Shown here one piece after another: positions 31,889-42,873 of a stretch of 64,000 nucleotides of DNA. The DNA is from Prochlorococcus sp. AG-402-O21. Its GTDB lineage: Bacteria > Cyanobacteriota > Cyanobacteriia > PCC-6307 > Cyanobiaceae. The notes beneath the pieces are model-generated. The model had not been told where the DNA came from. It made no database searches and saw nothing but the letters and a program-made list of their open reading frames with translations. The position numbers and the translations under genes are program-made. The stretch is from positions 62,001 through 126,000 of the forward strand of contig QCIZ01000001.1 of assembly GCA_003216375.1 (NCBI GenBank), given 5' to 3'. Positions within the stretch are counted from its first letter, which is position 1, and every line of letters begins with the position of its first letter.

Positions 31889-32038
31889 TTAAATTATATC
31901 AAATTTATTCATCCAGGCTATTGACCTTATTAGATAAGTTGAGTTAATTACCCTAAGCTTACTCTTTAATGCAGAAACAGTAGTAATTTTATTATTTATC
32001 TCCTCTGCGAGACGAAGTAAAAATTTCTGATCTGGCAT
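31889..32038 (-). CDS. Possible small protein (49 aa)
   Basis: An ATG-to-TAA frame reading MPDQKFLLRLAEEINNKITT at the start and ending in WMNKFDII. The first 25 residues would form an amphipathic helix, and amino-acid use is protein-like rather than random for such AT-rich DNA. There is no clear ribosome binding site. It lies in an otherwise empty stretch upstream of mutY and on the same strand. It could be a real short gene or a remnant; I recognise no family. Confidence 0.35.
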   Translation of the reverse strand: MPDQKFLLRLAEEINNKITTVSALKSKLRVINSTYLIRSIAWMNKFDII

Positions 32039-32185
32039 AATATAATCAACAATAAATAGCCGATGTCATTATATTTTTGATTTTGAATAATACTTATTCT
32101 AACCCCACTAATTTAGAAAGCCCATATATTTAATAAATGCATGAAAATGAATTAAATTATCAAGTTTTGATACCTATAAATACTC

Positions 32186-32215
32186 AAGAATTAGTGTTCA
32201 CTAAAACTAATTCTT
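32186..32215. repeat. Intergenic inverted repeat
   Basis: AAGAATTAGT at 32186-32195 is the exact reverse complement of 32206-32215, with the loop GTTCACTAAA. There is no T-run on either side, so a simple terminator is unlikely. It lies about 80 bases before the downstream hydrolase start and may be a regulatory hairpin or operator. Confidence 0.4.
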
Positions 32216-32293
32216 ATTAACAAATAATCATTAATATAAATTCTTAGATATATTTATATTAATAACTATGATGCTATCTTCAACCAAGAACTT

Positions 32294-33193
32294 ATGAAAC
32301 AAGTCTGGACTTGGCAAAATATGCAAATTGCCTGGCAAGTAGAGGGAGAAAAAATAAATTCTCCAATTGCAATAGTCTTAATACATGGTTTTGGAGCATC
32401 TAAAGATCATTGGAGACTGAATCAAAAAAGTATAGGCTCTAAGGCACCTTGCTATGCATTGGATTTAGTAGGATTCGGAGAAAGTAGTCAACCAAATTCA
32501 TGTTTGCCTTATGAAAAGAAAACCTCCCAAAATTTTCATTACTGCTTTGATAATTGGAGTAAGCAAGTTTTTGATTTTTGCAAAGAAATAGTTAATAAAC
32601 CAGTCTTATTAATAGGAAATTCAATTGGAGGAGTAATAGCATTAAATACATCAAACAAATTATCTAAAAAATGCTTAGGGGTAGTATTAATTGATTGTGC
32701 TCAACGAACAATGGATGATAAACGGCTAGCCGAGCAATCATTATTAATGCGATTTTTCAGGCCAGTCATTAAAACTTTAGTAAGACAAAGATTGTTAAGT
32801 ACAACCCTATTCACAAATGCAGCCAATCCAGCATTTATTGGAAAGATATTAAAAGTAGCCTATCCAAGCGGAAGTAATGTTAATGAAGAATTAATAGATA
32901 TACTTTTTCAACCAACGCAAAGGAACGGAGCACCAGAAGCTTTTAGAGGTTTCATAAATCTATTCGATGATTATCTTGCTCCAGATTTACTTGAGCATTT
33001 CGAAAAACCAGTTCATTTAATTTGGGGCGAAAAAGACCCATGGGAGCCTGTAAAAGAAGCTAAGAAGTGGAGTCAAAAGTTTGAGTGTATAAAGTCTTTA
33101 GAAATAATAGCTAATGCGGGGCACTGTCCTCATGACGAAATGCCTGAAAAAGTAAATCCAATTCTTGAAAGAATAATTCAAGAAGCCATATAG
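32294..33193 (+). CDS. Alpha/beta hydrolase
   Basis: A 299-residue alpha/beta hydrolase. The oxyanion HGFGAS is at 31-36, Ser110 lies in GNSIGG, the acid is in WGEKDPWEP and the base in NAGHCPHDEMPE. It is a clear paralogue of the protein at 1791-2702: both have GFGAS...HWR, the GNS-x-GG elbow and GHCPHDE. The substrate is unknown. The 3' end overlaps the convergent sigma-factor gene by 16 bases. Confidence 0.85.
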   Translation: MKQVWTWQNMQIAWQVEGEKINSPIAIVLIHGFGASKDHWRLNQKSIGSKAPCYALDLVGFGESSQPNSCLPYEKKTSQNFHYCFDNWSKQVFDFCKEIVNKPVLLIGNSIGGVIALNTSNKLSKKCLGVVLIDCAQRTMDDKRLAEQSLLMRFFRPVIKTLVRQRLLSTTLFTNAANPAFIGKILKVAYPSGSNVNEELIDILFQPTQRNGAPEAFRGFINLFDDYLAPDLLEHFEKPVHLIWGEKDPWEPVKEAKKWSQKFECIKSLEIIANAGHCPHDEMPEKVNPILERIIQEAI

Positions 33194-34185
33194 GCTTCAA
33201 CTGATTCACCTGCTTTTCTAAGCCCCCTCAAGCCATCACGCTCTAGATTTCTTACTCTATCCCTACTAATTCCTAGGACTCTTCCAATCCCCGTTAGACT
33301 CATTGGATCATCGCCATCCATTCCGTAGCGCATTCTTAAAACTCGATTTTGTAATTCAGGTAATTGCTCAAGTAATGTTTCTAGATCTCCTTTCATACAA
33401 TCATTTTCTATCTGCTCAGAAGGCATATCAATTTCATTTGAAAGAAGATCTAATAAAATAGTATCTTCACTATCGCCTATTTTTGTTTCTAAGCTAACAG
33501 GTTGCCCAGCTTTACTCATTAGATCTTTAACATCCTCTTCAGGTAATTCAACATATTCAGATAACTCTTTTAGGGTAGGGGTTCTAGAAAGTTCTTGGCT
33601 TAATTCCCGTTGACCTTTTTTTAATTTATTAAGCATTTCAGTTATATGAATTGGGAGTCTTATTGATCTGCTTTTTTCTGCTATTGCTCTTGTAATACCT
33701 TGTCTAATCCACCAATAAGCATACGTAGAAAATTTATAACCACGAGTTGGATCGAACTTTTCAACGCCTCGTACTAAACCAATAGTCCCTTCTTGGATTA
33801 AGTCTAGTAATTCCATATTTCTCTTAGTGTATTTTTTAGCAACACTCACAACCAATCTAAGGTTTGCAGCAACCATTCTCTCTTTCGCTCTTCTACCGCT
33901 TTTTAGCTTCTTTTTAAGTTGAAGAATAGACATTCCAGCTTTTTCGGCAAACAAACTAATCTCAGGTTTTTCTCCCAAATCACTTTCAATTTCTGATTCA
34001 ATATTTTCAAGAACCATTAGATCTTGAACCTGTCTACCTAAAGTAATTTCTTGCTCATGTGACAGTAAAGGTACTCTTCCAATATCTCTTAAATAAGAAC
34101 GAACCAAATCAATGTCAGATACAGACCTTGCAGCAGAAACGGCAGTTGTTTTCTTTGGTTGAAGAGCCTCTACTACCGTTGTCAT
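33178..34185 (-). CDS. RNA polymerase sigma factor, group 2 (RpoD-like)
   Basis: A 335-residue sigma-70 family protein without the long region 1.1 of primary sigma. Region 1.2 starts at DLVRSYLRDIGRVPLLSHEQE. Region 2 reads NLRLVVSVAKKYTKRNMELLDLIQEG and then FSTYAYWWIRQGITRAIAEKSRSIRLP. Region 4 contains LRMRYGMDGDDPMSLTGIGRVLGISRDRVRNLE. Group 2 factors in picocyanobacteria act in light, diel or nutrient responses (family knowledge). Which one this is (SigB, C, D or E type) cannot be settled from sequence alone here. Confidence 0.92.
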   Translation of the reverse strand: MTTVVEALQPKKTTAVSAARSVSDIDLVRSYLRDIGRVPLLSHEQEITLGRQVQDLMVLENIESEIESDLGEKPEISLFAEKAGMSILQLKKKLKSGRRAKERMVAANLRLVVSVAKKYTKRNMELLDLIQEGTIGLVRGVEKFDPTRGYKFSTYAYWWIRQGITRAIAEKSRSIRLPIHITEMLNKLKKGQRELSQELSRTPTLKELSEYVELPEEDVKDLMSKAGQPVSLETKIGDSEDTILLDLLSNEIDMPSEQIENDCMKGDLETLLEQLPELQNRVLRMRYGMDGDDPMSLTGIGRVLGISRDRVRNLERDGLRGLRKAGESVEAYMAS

Positions 34186-34285
34186 GGATTTGTTTAGTTT
34201 TGTTAAGCTTACTACTAAGAATTGTAAAGATCAATTACATAGGGATCGGCTCCCCGCACTTTGAGTATAAACACTCAGTCAGATT

Positions 34286-35695
34286 CTACGCCAGTCTTCC
34301 TAAAAGCCAAGAAGCTGTTTTTAAGTAGATCAACACTCCTGCAACATCTGTAGCGGTAGTAATAAAGGGAGCAGACATTAAAGCGGGGTCTAATCCCATG
34401 CGATCAAAAAGCAAAGGCAAAGAAGCACCGGCCGTCGCAGCAAGAGTTGTAATAGCGATCAAACTTATACCTACAGCTGTAGCAACCAAGGGGCCCTCTC
34501 CTTGCCACCAAGCAAAAGGGACAACGAAAATAGCCATTAAAATACCTAGCAATGCTCCAGCTAAAGATTCTTTGGCAACAGCCCTAAATAGACCAAGTCG
34601 TTGAATTCGTTGAGTACTTAAACCTCTAATAACAACCGTTGAACTTTGAGCCCCAACATTGCCACCCGCCCCAATTAATAACGGAATGAAAGCAGCCAAT
34701 AAAACCACTTGTTTCAGAACCTCATCATTCATTGCAATAACTTGAGTTGTTAATCCATTTGCCAAAACCAAAACAGCAAGCCAGACAATTCGGCGTCTAG
34801 CTACAACGAATAAATTGCTTTGGAAGTAATCATCTTCGTCCCCAGCTTGAACTGCACCAGCGGCATAAATATCCCTAGTTGCCTCTTGTTCAATCACATC
34901 TATCACGTCATCCACAGTCACAATGCCAACTAATCTTTTTTCAAGGTCGACGACAGGTAAAGCTAAAAAATCATATCTTTGAATTGCTCTTGCAACCTCT
35001 TCCTGATCAGTATCTGTTCTCACATTAACAACCTCTCTTGTCATAACCTCCCCAATCAGTGATCCAGGATCAGCCACTACTAGATCCCTTAAAGATAAAA
35101 TTCCAGTCAGGTGTCTCTCTTTATCAGTTACATATAAGCTATAAATTGTTTCTGAAAAAGTAGCTCTTTGTCTTACCAGTTTCAATGCTTGAGAGACACT
35201 AAGAAATTCTTTAAGATCTATAAATTCTGTCGTCATCAATCTCCCAGCTGTTTCGGATGAGTAACCCAAAAGTTGAGCAGTTACACGTCTTTCCTCGGGG
35301 CTCAGCTCTGCGAGCAAACGTCTTACAACTTTTGCAGGTAATTCATCAAAAAGACGTACTCGGTCATCAGGTGACATCTCCTCAACCAAGTCAAGTACTT
35401 CATTTGATCTCAAGCGATCTAAAAGATTTTGTTGAACTGACGGATCTAAATATTCATAAACTTCGATAGCTTCATTTTTATTTAACAACCTGAAAGCCAA
35501 GGCTTGTAAAATCATCGGCAACGTATCAATAGCCTGAGCTATGTCAACAGGCTGTACGGGATTCAGAAGTGATTTAACTCCGTCGTAATTACCTGCGGAA
35601 AGCATTGCTTCTAATTGCTGTGCAACTGCCTCAGCGACCAAACTGCCATTCGCTAAAGATTGAGTCTCACTGGATGCCCCTAATTGTTCTTTCAT
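34286..35695 (-). CDS. mgtE: Magnesium transporter MgtE
   Basis: A 469-residue Mg2+ channel. The cytoplasmic N-domain of superhelical repeats covers about 15-140 (VLDLVEEMSPDDRVRLFDELP). Two CBS domains follow at 150-270 (GEVMTREVVNVRTDTDQEEVARAI; RLVGIVTVDDVIDVIEQEATRD). Five membrane helices come after that, with the pore motif PLLIGAGGNVGAQSSTVVIRGLS. N and CBS domains close the pore when cytosolic Mg2+ is high (family knowledge). Confidence 0.95.
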   Translation of the reverse strand: MKEQLGASSETQSLANGSLVAEAVAQQLEAMLSAGNYDGVKSLLNPVQPVDIAQAIDTLPMILQALAFRLLNKNEAIEVYEYLDPSVQQNLLDRLRSNEVLDLVEEMSPDDRVRLFDELPAKVVRRLLAELSPEERRVTAQLLGYSSETAGRLMTTEFIDLKEFLSVSQALKLVRQRATFSETIYSLYVTDKERHLTGILSLRDLVVADPGSLIGEVMTREVVNVRTDTDQEEVARAIQRYDFLALPVVDLEKRLVGIVTVDDVIDVIEQEATRDIYAAGAVQAGDEDDYFQSNLFVVARRRIVWLAVLVLANGLTTQVIAMNDEVLKQVVLLAAFIPLLIGAGGNVGAQSSTVVIRGLSTQRIQRLGLFRAVAKESLAGALLGILMAIFVVPFAWWQGEGPLVATAVGISLIAITTLAATAGASLPLLFDRMGLDPALMSAPFITTATDVAGVLIYLKTASWLLGRLA

Positions 35696-35757
35696 ATTCG
35701 GAGCAACAAGCCTCTATTATTTTATGACTAACTTCCATTTTTGTTACTTCAATATCC

Positions 35758-36234
35758 ATGTCCGTAAATATCAGCAAAGTTCAAGTCCTCTCTTTTGATA
35801 ATGAAAAAATAACTTTTGATCATTTCAAAGGAGATGTCTTGTTGATTGTGAATGTTGCAAGCAAATGCGGATTCACTAAGCAATATAAAGCTCTTCAAAG
35901 TCTTCAAGATAAGTACGAATCAAAAGGTTTCAAAGTTTTAGGTTTTCCATGTAATGATTTTGGGAACCAAGAACCTGGAGAACTAGAAGAGATCAAAAAA
36001 TTCTGTTCAATATCCTATGGAGCAAATTTCCAACTTTTCCAAAAAGTTCATGCAAAAGGCAATACAACAGAGCCATTTACAACATTGAACAAAGTCGATC
36101 CAGCTGGTGAAGTTGAATGGAATTTCGAGAAATTTCTTATTAATAGAAAAGGAGAGGCCATCTCAAGGTTCAAAAGTTCAGTCGAACCAGATAGTGTGGA
36201 AATACAAAAAGCTATTGAAAATTTACTTAACTAA
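35758..36234 (+). CDS. gpx: Glutathione peroxidase-like thiol peroxidase
   Basis: A 158-residue peroxidase with the catalytic set Cys37 (NVASKCGFT), Gln71 (FGNQEPGE) and Trp121 (WNFEKFLI). Cysteine replaces selenocysteine, so it likely uses glutathione or thioredoxin to reduce peroxides. No signal peptide is visible. Its stop codon overlaps that of the convergent crcB gene by 4 bases. Confidence 0.93.
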   Translation: MSVNISKVQVLSFDNEKITFDHFKGDVLLIVNVASKCGFTKQYKALQSLQDKYESKGFKVLGFPCNDFGNQEPGELEEIKKFCSISYGANFQLFQKVHAKGNTTEPFTTLNKVDPAGEVEWNFEKFLINRKGEAISRFKSSVEPDSVEIQKAIENLLN

Positions 36235-36575
36235 TTAATAACTTTCCCAGCAAAGAAATCACCTAAACAAATAGCAAAAAAACAAATTAGTACCATTAAA
36301 ACTGAATTCATAAAAAATAATTTATATAAACCTTTACTAATTAATTGAAATAATTGAAAAGACCAGCCACTAAAGGTAGTTAAGGATCCACAAAAACCAA
36401 ACCCAAAAATCAATTTATATCTGCGACAAATAGGTAAAGAATTTATCATCCCTAATAAAAAACAACCAATTATATTTACTATAAAAACATCATCAATCTG
36501 CCATCGAAATAAAGCACCTGGAACAGCCCCTATTGAAATAAGAAAGAATTTATTTCTCTTTAGAAAATTTCTCAT
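36231..36575 (-). CDS. crcB: Fluoride channel CrcB/Fluc, subunit 2
   Basis: A 114-residue, four-helix membrane protein with SIGAVPGALFRW, the pore Asn in VNIIGCFLLGMIN, and GFCGSLTTFSGWSF. It is the second of two adjacent crcB genes, starting 3 bases after the first. Paired crcB genes usually encode a heterodimeric fluoride exporter (family knowledge). Confidence 0.88.
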   Translation of the reverse strand: MRNFLKRNKFFLISIGAVPGALFRWQIDDVFIVNIIGCFLLGMINSLPICRRYKLIFGFGFCGSLTTFSGWSFQLFQLISKGLYKLFFMNSVLMVLICFFAICLGDFFAGKVIN

Positions 36576-36578
36576 TTA

Positions 36579-36968
36579 TTAATTACCTAAAGAGGAACCC
36601 AAAGCTAAAGCAAATATTCCTAAAGAAAAAGAAAAAGAAAATAGTTTTAATGCTTTAAAAAACTTAGATTTCAGACATAAATCAAACAAGTCATAAACAA
36701 AAGTAGAAAAAGTACTTAGTCCTCCTAAAAAACCAATCAAAACAAAAAATGCTAATTGAGATGAAAAAGTTAAAGATTTTATCTTGGGTAAAATAGAAAT
36801 AAATAAACCAAGCAGAAAACAAGAAAAAGTATTAATTGCTAGAATAATAAAATATCGATTTATATTTATTTCTTTAAGTTTTTGGTAAATTATAAACCTA
36901 GCATTTACTCCAAATACTGAACCAATAGAAACCAATAGAATATGCTGAAATGTATCAATAGTTGCCAA
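36579..36968 (-). CDS. crcB: Fluoride channel CrcB/Fluc, subunit 1
   Basis: A 129-residue protein with SIGSVFGVNARFIIY, the pore Asn in AINTFSCFLLGLF, and IGFLGGLSTFSTFVYD. The start is TTG at 36968, inside the end of the SH3-like gene (14-base overlap). It is divergent in sequence from its neighbour, as expected for the two halves of a heterodimeric channel. It is part of the gyrB transcript by spacing. Confidence 0.88.
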   Translation of the reverse strand: MATIDTFQHILLVSIGSVFGVNARFIIYQKLKEININRYFIILAINTFSCFLLGLFISILPKIKSLTFSSQLAFFVLIGFLGGLSTFSTFVYDLFDLCLKSKFFKALKLFSFSFSLGIFALALGSSLGN

Positions 36969-37292
36969 TATTTACCCATCCTCTTTTATAGAAAATTTGA
37001 TTATAATCCTGAATTGAAATATTAACTAATAACCATTTTCCCCTATCAGAACTATCCCATATTTTCAAAATATTGACTGGGGTTCCTGCTTTAACACGCG
37101 TTAAAATAGATGAATTTTTTGAGGCTGAAGAAAGCAAGTTAAAGTCTTTCAATGCAATTATTGGTGATCCAACATTGTTTTTTCTATTTTGGATAATTGA
37201 TTCTTGCGCACCACCAGCAGGTAATGTTGTTGGCACTACCAAAGCAATACCTAAAAGCCATGTCCAAACAATAAAAGTACTAATTATATTCA

Positions 37293-37293
<1 letters not shown>
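36955..37293 (-). CDS. Exported SH3-domain (SH3b) protein
   Basis: A 112-residue protein from ATG at 37293. A hydrophobic N-terminal segment (TFIVWTWLLGIALVVPTT) looks like a signal peptide or anchor. It is followed by a bacterial SH3 domain with LKDFNLLSSASKNSSILTRVKAGTPVNILKIWDS and YKRGWVNIGNY. Such domains often bind peptidoglycan. Its ATG shares one base with the gyrB stop (TGATG), so it is translationally coupled to gyrB. Confidence 0.75.
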
Positions 37294-39299
<2,006 letters not shown>

Positions 39300-39434
39300 T
39301 CATTAGTCGAAACCTTTCCTGAAATTTCAATTTAACATTGGCATTACGGAAAGTCTTTGGAAAAATTCCAAAACCAAATCAAAATAATTAATTGTCATGC
39401 AATTACTGCTAATAAAACTTCAGAACAAAGAATT

Positions 39435-40334
39435 ATGCAACCCAATAAACCACTCGTAATAGCCCTCATGGGTCCAACTGCAGGCGGGAAAACCGAACTG
39501 GCAATTGATATTGCAAACAAAATCAAAACCAATATTCACAATATTGATTCACGTCAAATATACATCGATATGGATATTGGGACTGCCAAACCAACACCAG
39601 AACAACAAAGACAAGTTCCTCATTTTTTAATTGATTTATGCTTACCTTCAAAACCAATAAATCTTTATGAATTTTATTTGCTAGCAAGAACTTCCATGGA
39701 GGAAGAATTAAAAAACCATAAGTTAATTTTACTTGTTGGAGGAAGTGGACTATATCTTCAATCATTAATTGGAGGACTTAATCCTCCTGGAGTACCTCCT
39801 CAAAAATTCTTAAGAGACCAACTTAATAAAATAGAAAAGAACGAAAGGCATAGTTTATTAAAATGTTGCGACCCAAAGGCTGCAGAACAAATACATCCCC
39901 AAGATGCCATAAGAACTATTAGGGCTCTAGAGGTTTTTTATGCCACAGGAAAAAGTTTTTCAAAGCAAAAAAGTTCAAGTCCTCCTCCATGGGAAATTTT
40001 AGAGCTTGGTTTAAACCCTGAAAATTTAAACACGAGAATCAAGGAAAGAACTAAAAAAATGTATAAAAACGGATTGATTGAAGAAACTGAAAATATGATT
40101 ATGAAATATGGAAATGATTTACAGTTGCTAAAAACTATTGGATATGGGGAGGCAAGGTCTATGATTAATGGAAAGATAAACTTTGAGGAGGCCTTAGCAA
40201 TAACAACCAAACGCACACTCCAGCTAGCCAAAAGGCAAAAAACTTGGTTCAGGAATAAACATAATTCAAAATGGCTAAATGACGAGAATGCACTATCCGA
40301 AGCTTTATCGTCTATTTATGAGGTTCTAAGTTGA
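39435..40334 (+). CDS. miaA: tRNA dimethylallyltransferase
   Basis: A 299-residue enzyme that prenylates A37 of tRNAs reading UNN codons. The P-loop is [11 protein letters not shown] near the start, followed by [31 protein letters not shown] and the C-terminal [10 protein letters not shown] chose ATG at 39435 ([18 protein letters not shown]). The frame is open 26 codons further up to a TTG, but those residues have no counterpart in the family. It is divergent from gyrB. Confidence 0.94.
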   Translation: MQPNKPLVIALMGPTAGGKTELAIDIANKIKTNIHNIDSRQIYIDMDIGTAKPTPEQQRQVPHFLIDLCLPSKPINLYEFYLLARTSMEEELKNHKLILLVGGSGLYLQSLIGGLNPPGVPPQKFLRDQLNKIEKNERHSLLKCCDPKAAEQIHPQDAIRTIRALEVFYATGKSFSKQKSSSPPPWEILELGLNPENLNTRIKERTKKMYKNGLIEETENMIMKYGNDLQLLKTIGYGEARSMINGKINFEEALAITTKRTLQLAKRQKTWFRNKHNSKWLNDENALSEALSSIYEVLS

Positions 40335-40393
40335 TAATTTCAAATACGCTTAGAATTAGTCCAAAGGTTCTTTCCACCTAATTTAGATACTGA

Positions 40394-41002
40394 ATGCCAC
40401 CACGTCCTCGTTTTGATCGTCGCGCTCCAGAAAGGGAGCTGCCAAACATTAATGAAAGAATCAGCTATCAAAGTCTGAGAGTAGTTGATTCAGATGGCAC
40501 CCAACTTGGTGTCATAAGCCGTGAAGAAGCTTTAGAAGTTGCTAAAGACCGTGAGCTAGATCTTGTTTTAGTGAGCGAAAAAGCAACTCCTCCAGTATGC
40601 AGGATAATGAATTACGGAAAATTCAAGTTTGAACAAGAAAAAAAAGCAAAAGAGGCTAAGAAGAAATCACATCAAACAGAAGTTAAAGAAGTAAAAATGC
40701 GATACAAAATTGATCAACACGATTATCAAGTTCGTATTAGTCAAGCCACTCGATTCTTAAAAGCTGGAGACAAAGTAAAATGTACAGTTATTTTCAGAGG
40801 TCGCGAAATACAACATACAGCTCTTGCCGAAACTCTTTTGAAAAGAATGGCCAATGATCTTGAAGAGAAAGCAGAAGTGCAACAATCTCCAAAGAGAGAG
40901 GGAAGAAATATGATTATGTTTTTAACACCGCGTAAAACTCCATTGTTAAAGAAAGAAAAAGATTTAACTGAACCAAAAAAAGCTTTAAGGACAATCAATT
41001 AA
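40394..41002 (+). CDS. infC: Translation initiation factor IF-3
   Basis: A 202-residue protein with the two IF-3 domains. The N-domain has [31 protein letters not shown] lysine-rich linker ([16 protein letters not shown]) follows, then the C-domain with [46 protein letters not shown] at 40394 is used; IF-3 genes often have AUU starts in other bacteria. It follows miaA by 59 bases. Confidence 0.95.
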   Translation: MPPRPRFDRRAPERELPNINERISYQSLRVVDSDGTQLGVISREEALEVAKDRELDLVLVSEKATPPVCRIMNYGKFKFEQEKKAKEAKKKSHQTEVKEVKMRYKIDQHDYQVRISQATRFLKAGDKVKCTVIFRGREIQHTALAETLLKRMANDLEEKAEVQQSPKREGRNMIMFLTPRKTPLLKKEKDLTEPKKALRTIN

Positions 41003-41091
41003 ATTAAGTAAAGTTGACATCAGACAAATAAATAATTGTCACTTGGTATTCTTTTCATTAATCTAGCCACATTAAAACCTGTCATATATCT

Positions 41092-42117
41092 GTGAGATTC
41101 CACATACAACAAGAAAGTGAAATCCCTGCATCAAGTCAGTTATACAATCAAATTTGTTTTGCAATAGCAGCTAGACATTACCCCCCTGGACATAGGTTGC
41201 CTAGTACTAGACAACTAGCAATGCAAACAGGACTTCATAGAAACACAATCAGCAAAGTTTATAGACAACTTGAAAGTGATGGGGTCGTAGAAGCGATTGC
41301 AGGATCAGGTATCTATGTTAGGGATCAACAGAAACAAAAAGATTTAAGAAACAGCTCACCCTCAATACGTAAGAAAGTCGTCAAAGACATAGACAATGAG
41401 GTGCGTAAAAGTATTGATGAGCTTTTAAATGCAGGTTGCACCTTGCAACAAACCAGAGAATTATTTACTCGTGAAATTGATTGGAGACTTAGATGTGGAG
41501 CACGTTTACTTGTTAGTACTCCAAGAGAAGATATAGGGGCATCTTTGCTGATTGCAGAAGAGTTAGCTCCTCACTTAGATGTCCCTGTCGAGGTTGTCCC
41601 AATGGAGGAACTTGAAAGTGTTTTAAAAAGTTCTAGCAAAGGGACTGTGGTAACAAGTAGATATTTTTTACAACCCTTAGAAGAGATAGCTAAACGTCAT
41701 AAGGTCAGAGCTGTAGCAGTAGATCTTAGTGATTTTCAAAAAGAGCTAACAATTTTAAACAAGCTTCGTTCAGGTAGTTGTGTAGGGATAGTCAGCATAA
41801 GCCCAGGAATACTGAGAGCAGCAGAGGTGATTTTACACAGCATGCGCGGCAATGAAATTCTTTTGATGACTGCCAATCCTGATGTAGGGAGCCGTCTTAT
41901 TGCTTTATTGAGAGCGGCAAGTCACGTCATTTGTGATAGTCCGAGCCAGCCTGTTATTGAACATACGTTGAGGCAAAATATATCTCAATTAATGAGAATG
42001 CCCCAAATCCACTGCGCAAATAAGTACCTAAGTGATTCCACCATAGAAGAATTACGTAAAGAAATTGGTCTTCTCGATCAAAAAACTACTGACTTAATCG
42101 ATGATTCAATTAATTAA
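41092..42117 (+). CDS. GntR-family transcriptional regulator
   Basis: A 341-residue regulator starting with GTG at 41092 (MRFHIQQESEIPASSQLYNQI). The N-terminal winged helix (about 10-78) has the GntR signature GHRLPSTRQLAMQTGLHRNTISKVYRQLESDGVVEAIAGSGIYV. The long C-terminal half (120-320) is unlike the FadR or MocR effector domains I know. It has a Rossmann-like look, with LLVSTPREDIGASLLIAEEL. It overlaps cysE by 17 bases, suggesting coupling to cysteine synthesis. Confidence 0.85.
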   Translation: MRFHIQQESEIPASSQLYNQICFAIAARHYPPGHRLPSTRQLAMQTGLHRNTISKVYRQLESDGVVEAIAGSGIYVRDQQKQKDLRNSSPSIRKKVVKDIDNEVRKSIDELLNAGCTLQQTRELFTREIDWRLRCGARLLVSTPREDIGASLLIAEELAPHLDVPVEVVPMEELESVLKSSSKGTVVTSRYFLQPLEEIAKRHKVRAVAVDLSDFQKELTILNKLRSGSCVGIVSISPGILRAAEVILHSMRGNEILLMTANPDVGSRLIALLRAASHVICDSPSQPVIEHTLRQNISQLMRMPQIHCANKYLSDSTIEELRKEIGLLDQKTTDLIDDSIN

Positions 42118-42847
42118 ATCAGATTTCAAAATTATCAAAGAAAGAGATCCTGCTGCAAGAGGTTTTCTTGAAATTGTACTTTGCTATCCTGGCTTTCAAG
42201 CATTAGTTTTACATCGTATTAGTCATAAATTATGGAATTACAAACTTCCTTTGTTACCTAGAGTTCTTAGTCAATTAACAAGGAATATAACTGGTATTGA
42301 GATCCATCCAGGAGCAAAAATAGGAAGAGGCGTTTTTATTGATCATGGTATGGGAGTGGTAATAGGAGAAACGAGTGAAATTGGCGATAGATGCCTTCTT
42401 TACCAAGGAGTCACACTTGGGGGGACAGGGAAAGACAGCGGCAAGCGTCATCCAACTCTTCAGGAAAACGTTGTAGTTGGAGCTGGAGCAAAAGTACTAG
42501 GTGCTATAAAAATAGGTTCAAATACCAGAATCGGTGCTGGATCTGTAGTAGTTAAAAATGTTGAAAAAAATAGCACCGTTGTAGGAATTCCTGGAAGAGT
42601 GGTTCATCAAAGTGGAGTGAAAATTAATCCTCTTGCACATTCAGCATTACCAGATGCTGAAGGAAATGTTATTAAAAATTTAATGGACAGGATTGATCAC
42701 TTAGAAAATCATATAATTGGATTACAAGATTTAATTGAAAAAACTAATATTCCCACAAAGAAAAAACAAATTTTTATTAACGAATCTCAAAGCCTCAGAG
42801 ATAAAGAAATTATTGATTTTTTAGGCACTAATGAAGAAGATATTTAA
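42101..42847 (+). CDS. cysE: Serine O-acetyltransferase
   Basis: A 248-residue enzyme that makes O-acetylserine, the carbon skeleton for cysteine. The left-handed beta-helix core is IEIHPGAKIGRGVFIDHGMGVVIGETSEIGDRCLLYQGVTLGG, followed by GKRHPTLQENVVVGAGAKVLG. The N-terminal helical part is short, as in the shorter bacterial and cyanobacterial forms. A helical tail of about 60 residues beyond the usual end has no recognised role. ATG at 42101 lies within the regulator gene. Confidence 0.93.
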   Translation: MIQLIKSDFKIIKERDPAARGFLEIVLCYPGFQALVLHRISHKLWNYKLPLLPRVLSQLTRNITGIEIHPGAKIGRGVFIDHGMGVVIGETSEIGDRCLLYQGVTLGGTGKDSGKRHPTLQENVVVGAGAKVLGAIKIGSNTRIGAGSVVVKNVEKNSTVVGIPGRVVHQSGVKINPLAHSALPDAEGNVIKNLMDRIDHLENHIIGLQDLIEKTNIPTKKKQIFINESQSLRDKEIIDFLGTNEEDI

Positions 42848-42873
42848 TCATAAAAATCCTATAAGTAATAGTA

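Larger units (their letters stand above)
31828..32293. other. AT-rich intergenic region between mutY and an alpha/beta hydrolase
   Basis: This 466-base stretch separates two divergent genes. It contains one possible 49-codon gene on the reverse strand (31889-32038) and a perfect 10-base inverted repeat at 32186-32195/32206-32215 with a 10-base loop and no T-run. Otherwise it is very AT-rich. I see no RNA gene that I can name and no mobile element. Confidence 0.6.

Noticed and set aside
32137-32220. 27-codon ATG frame on the forward strand upstream of the hydrolase
   Set aside because: Too short, low complexity, and its end overlaps the inverted repeat; not distinguishable from chance.
39357-39434. 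Upstream TTG start of miaA adding 26 residues
   Set aside because: The extension is not conserved in MiaA, and the ATG at 39435 places the P-loop at the normal distance.
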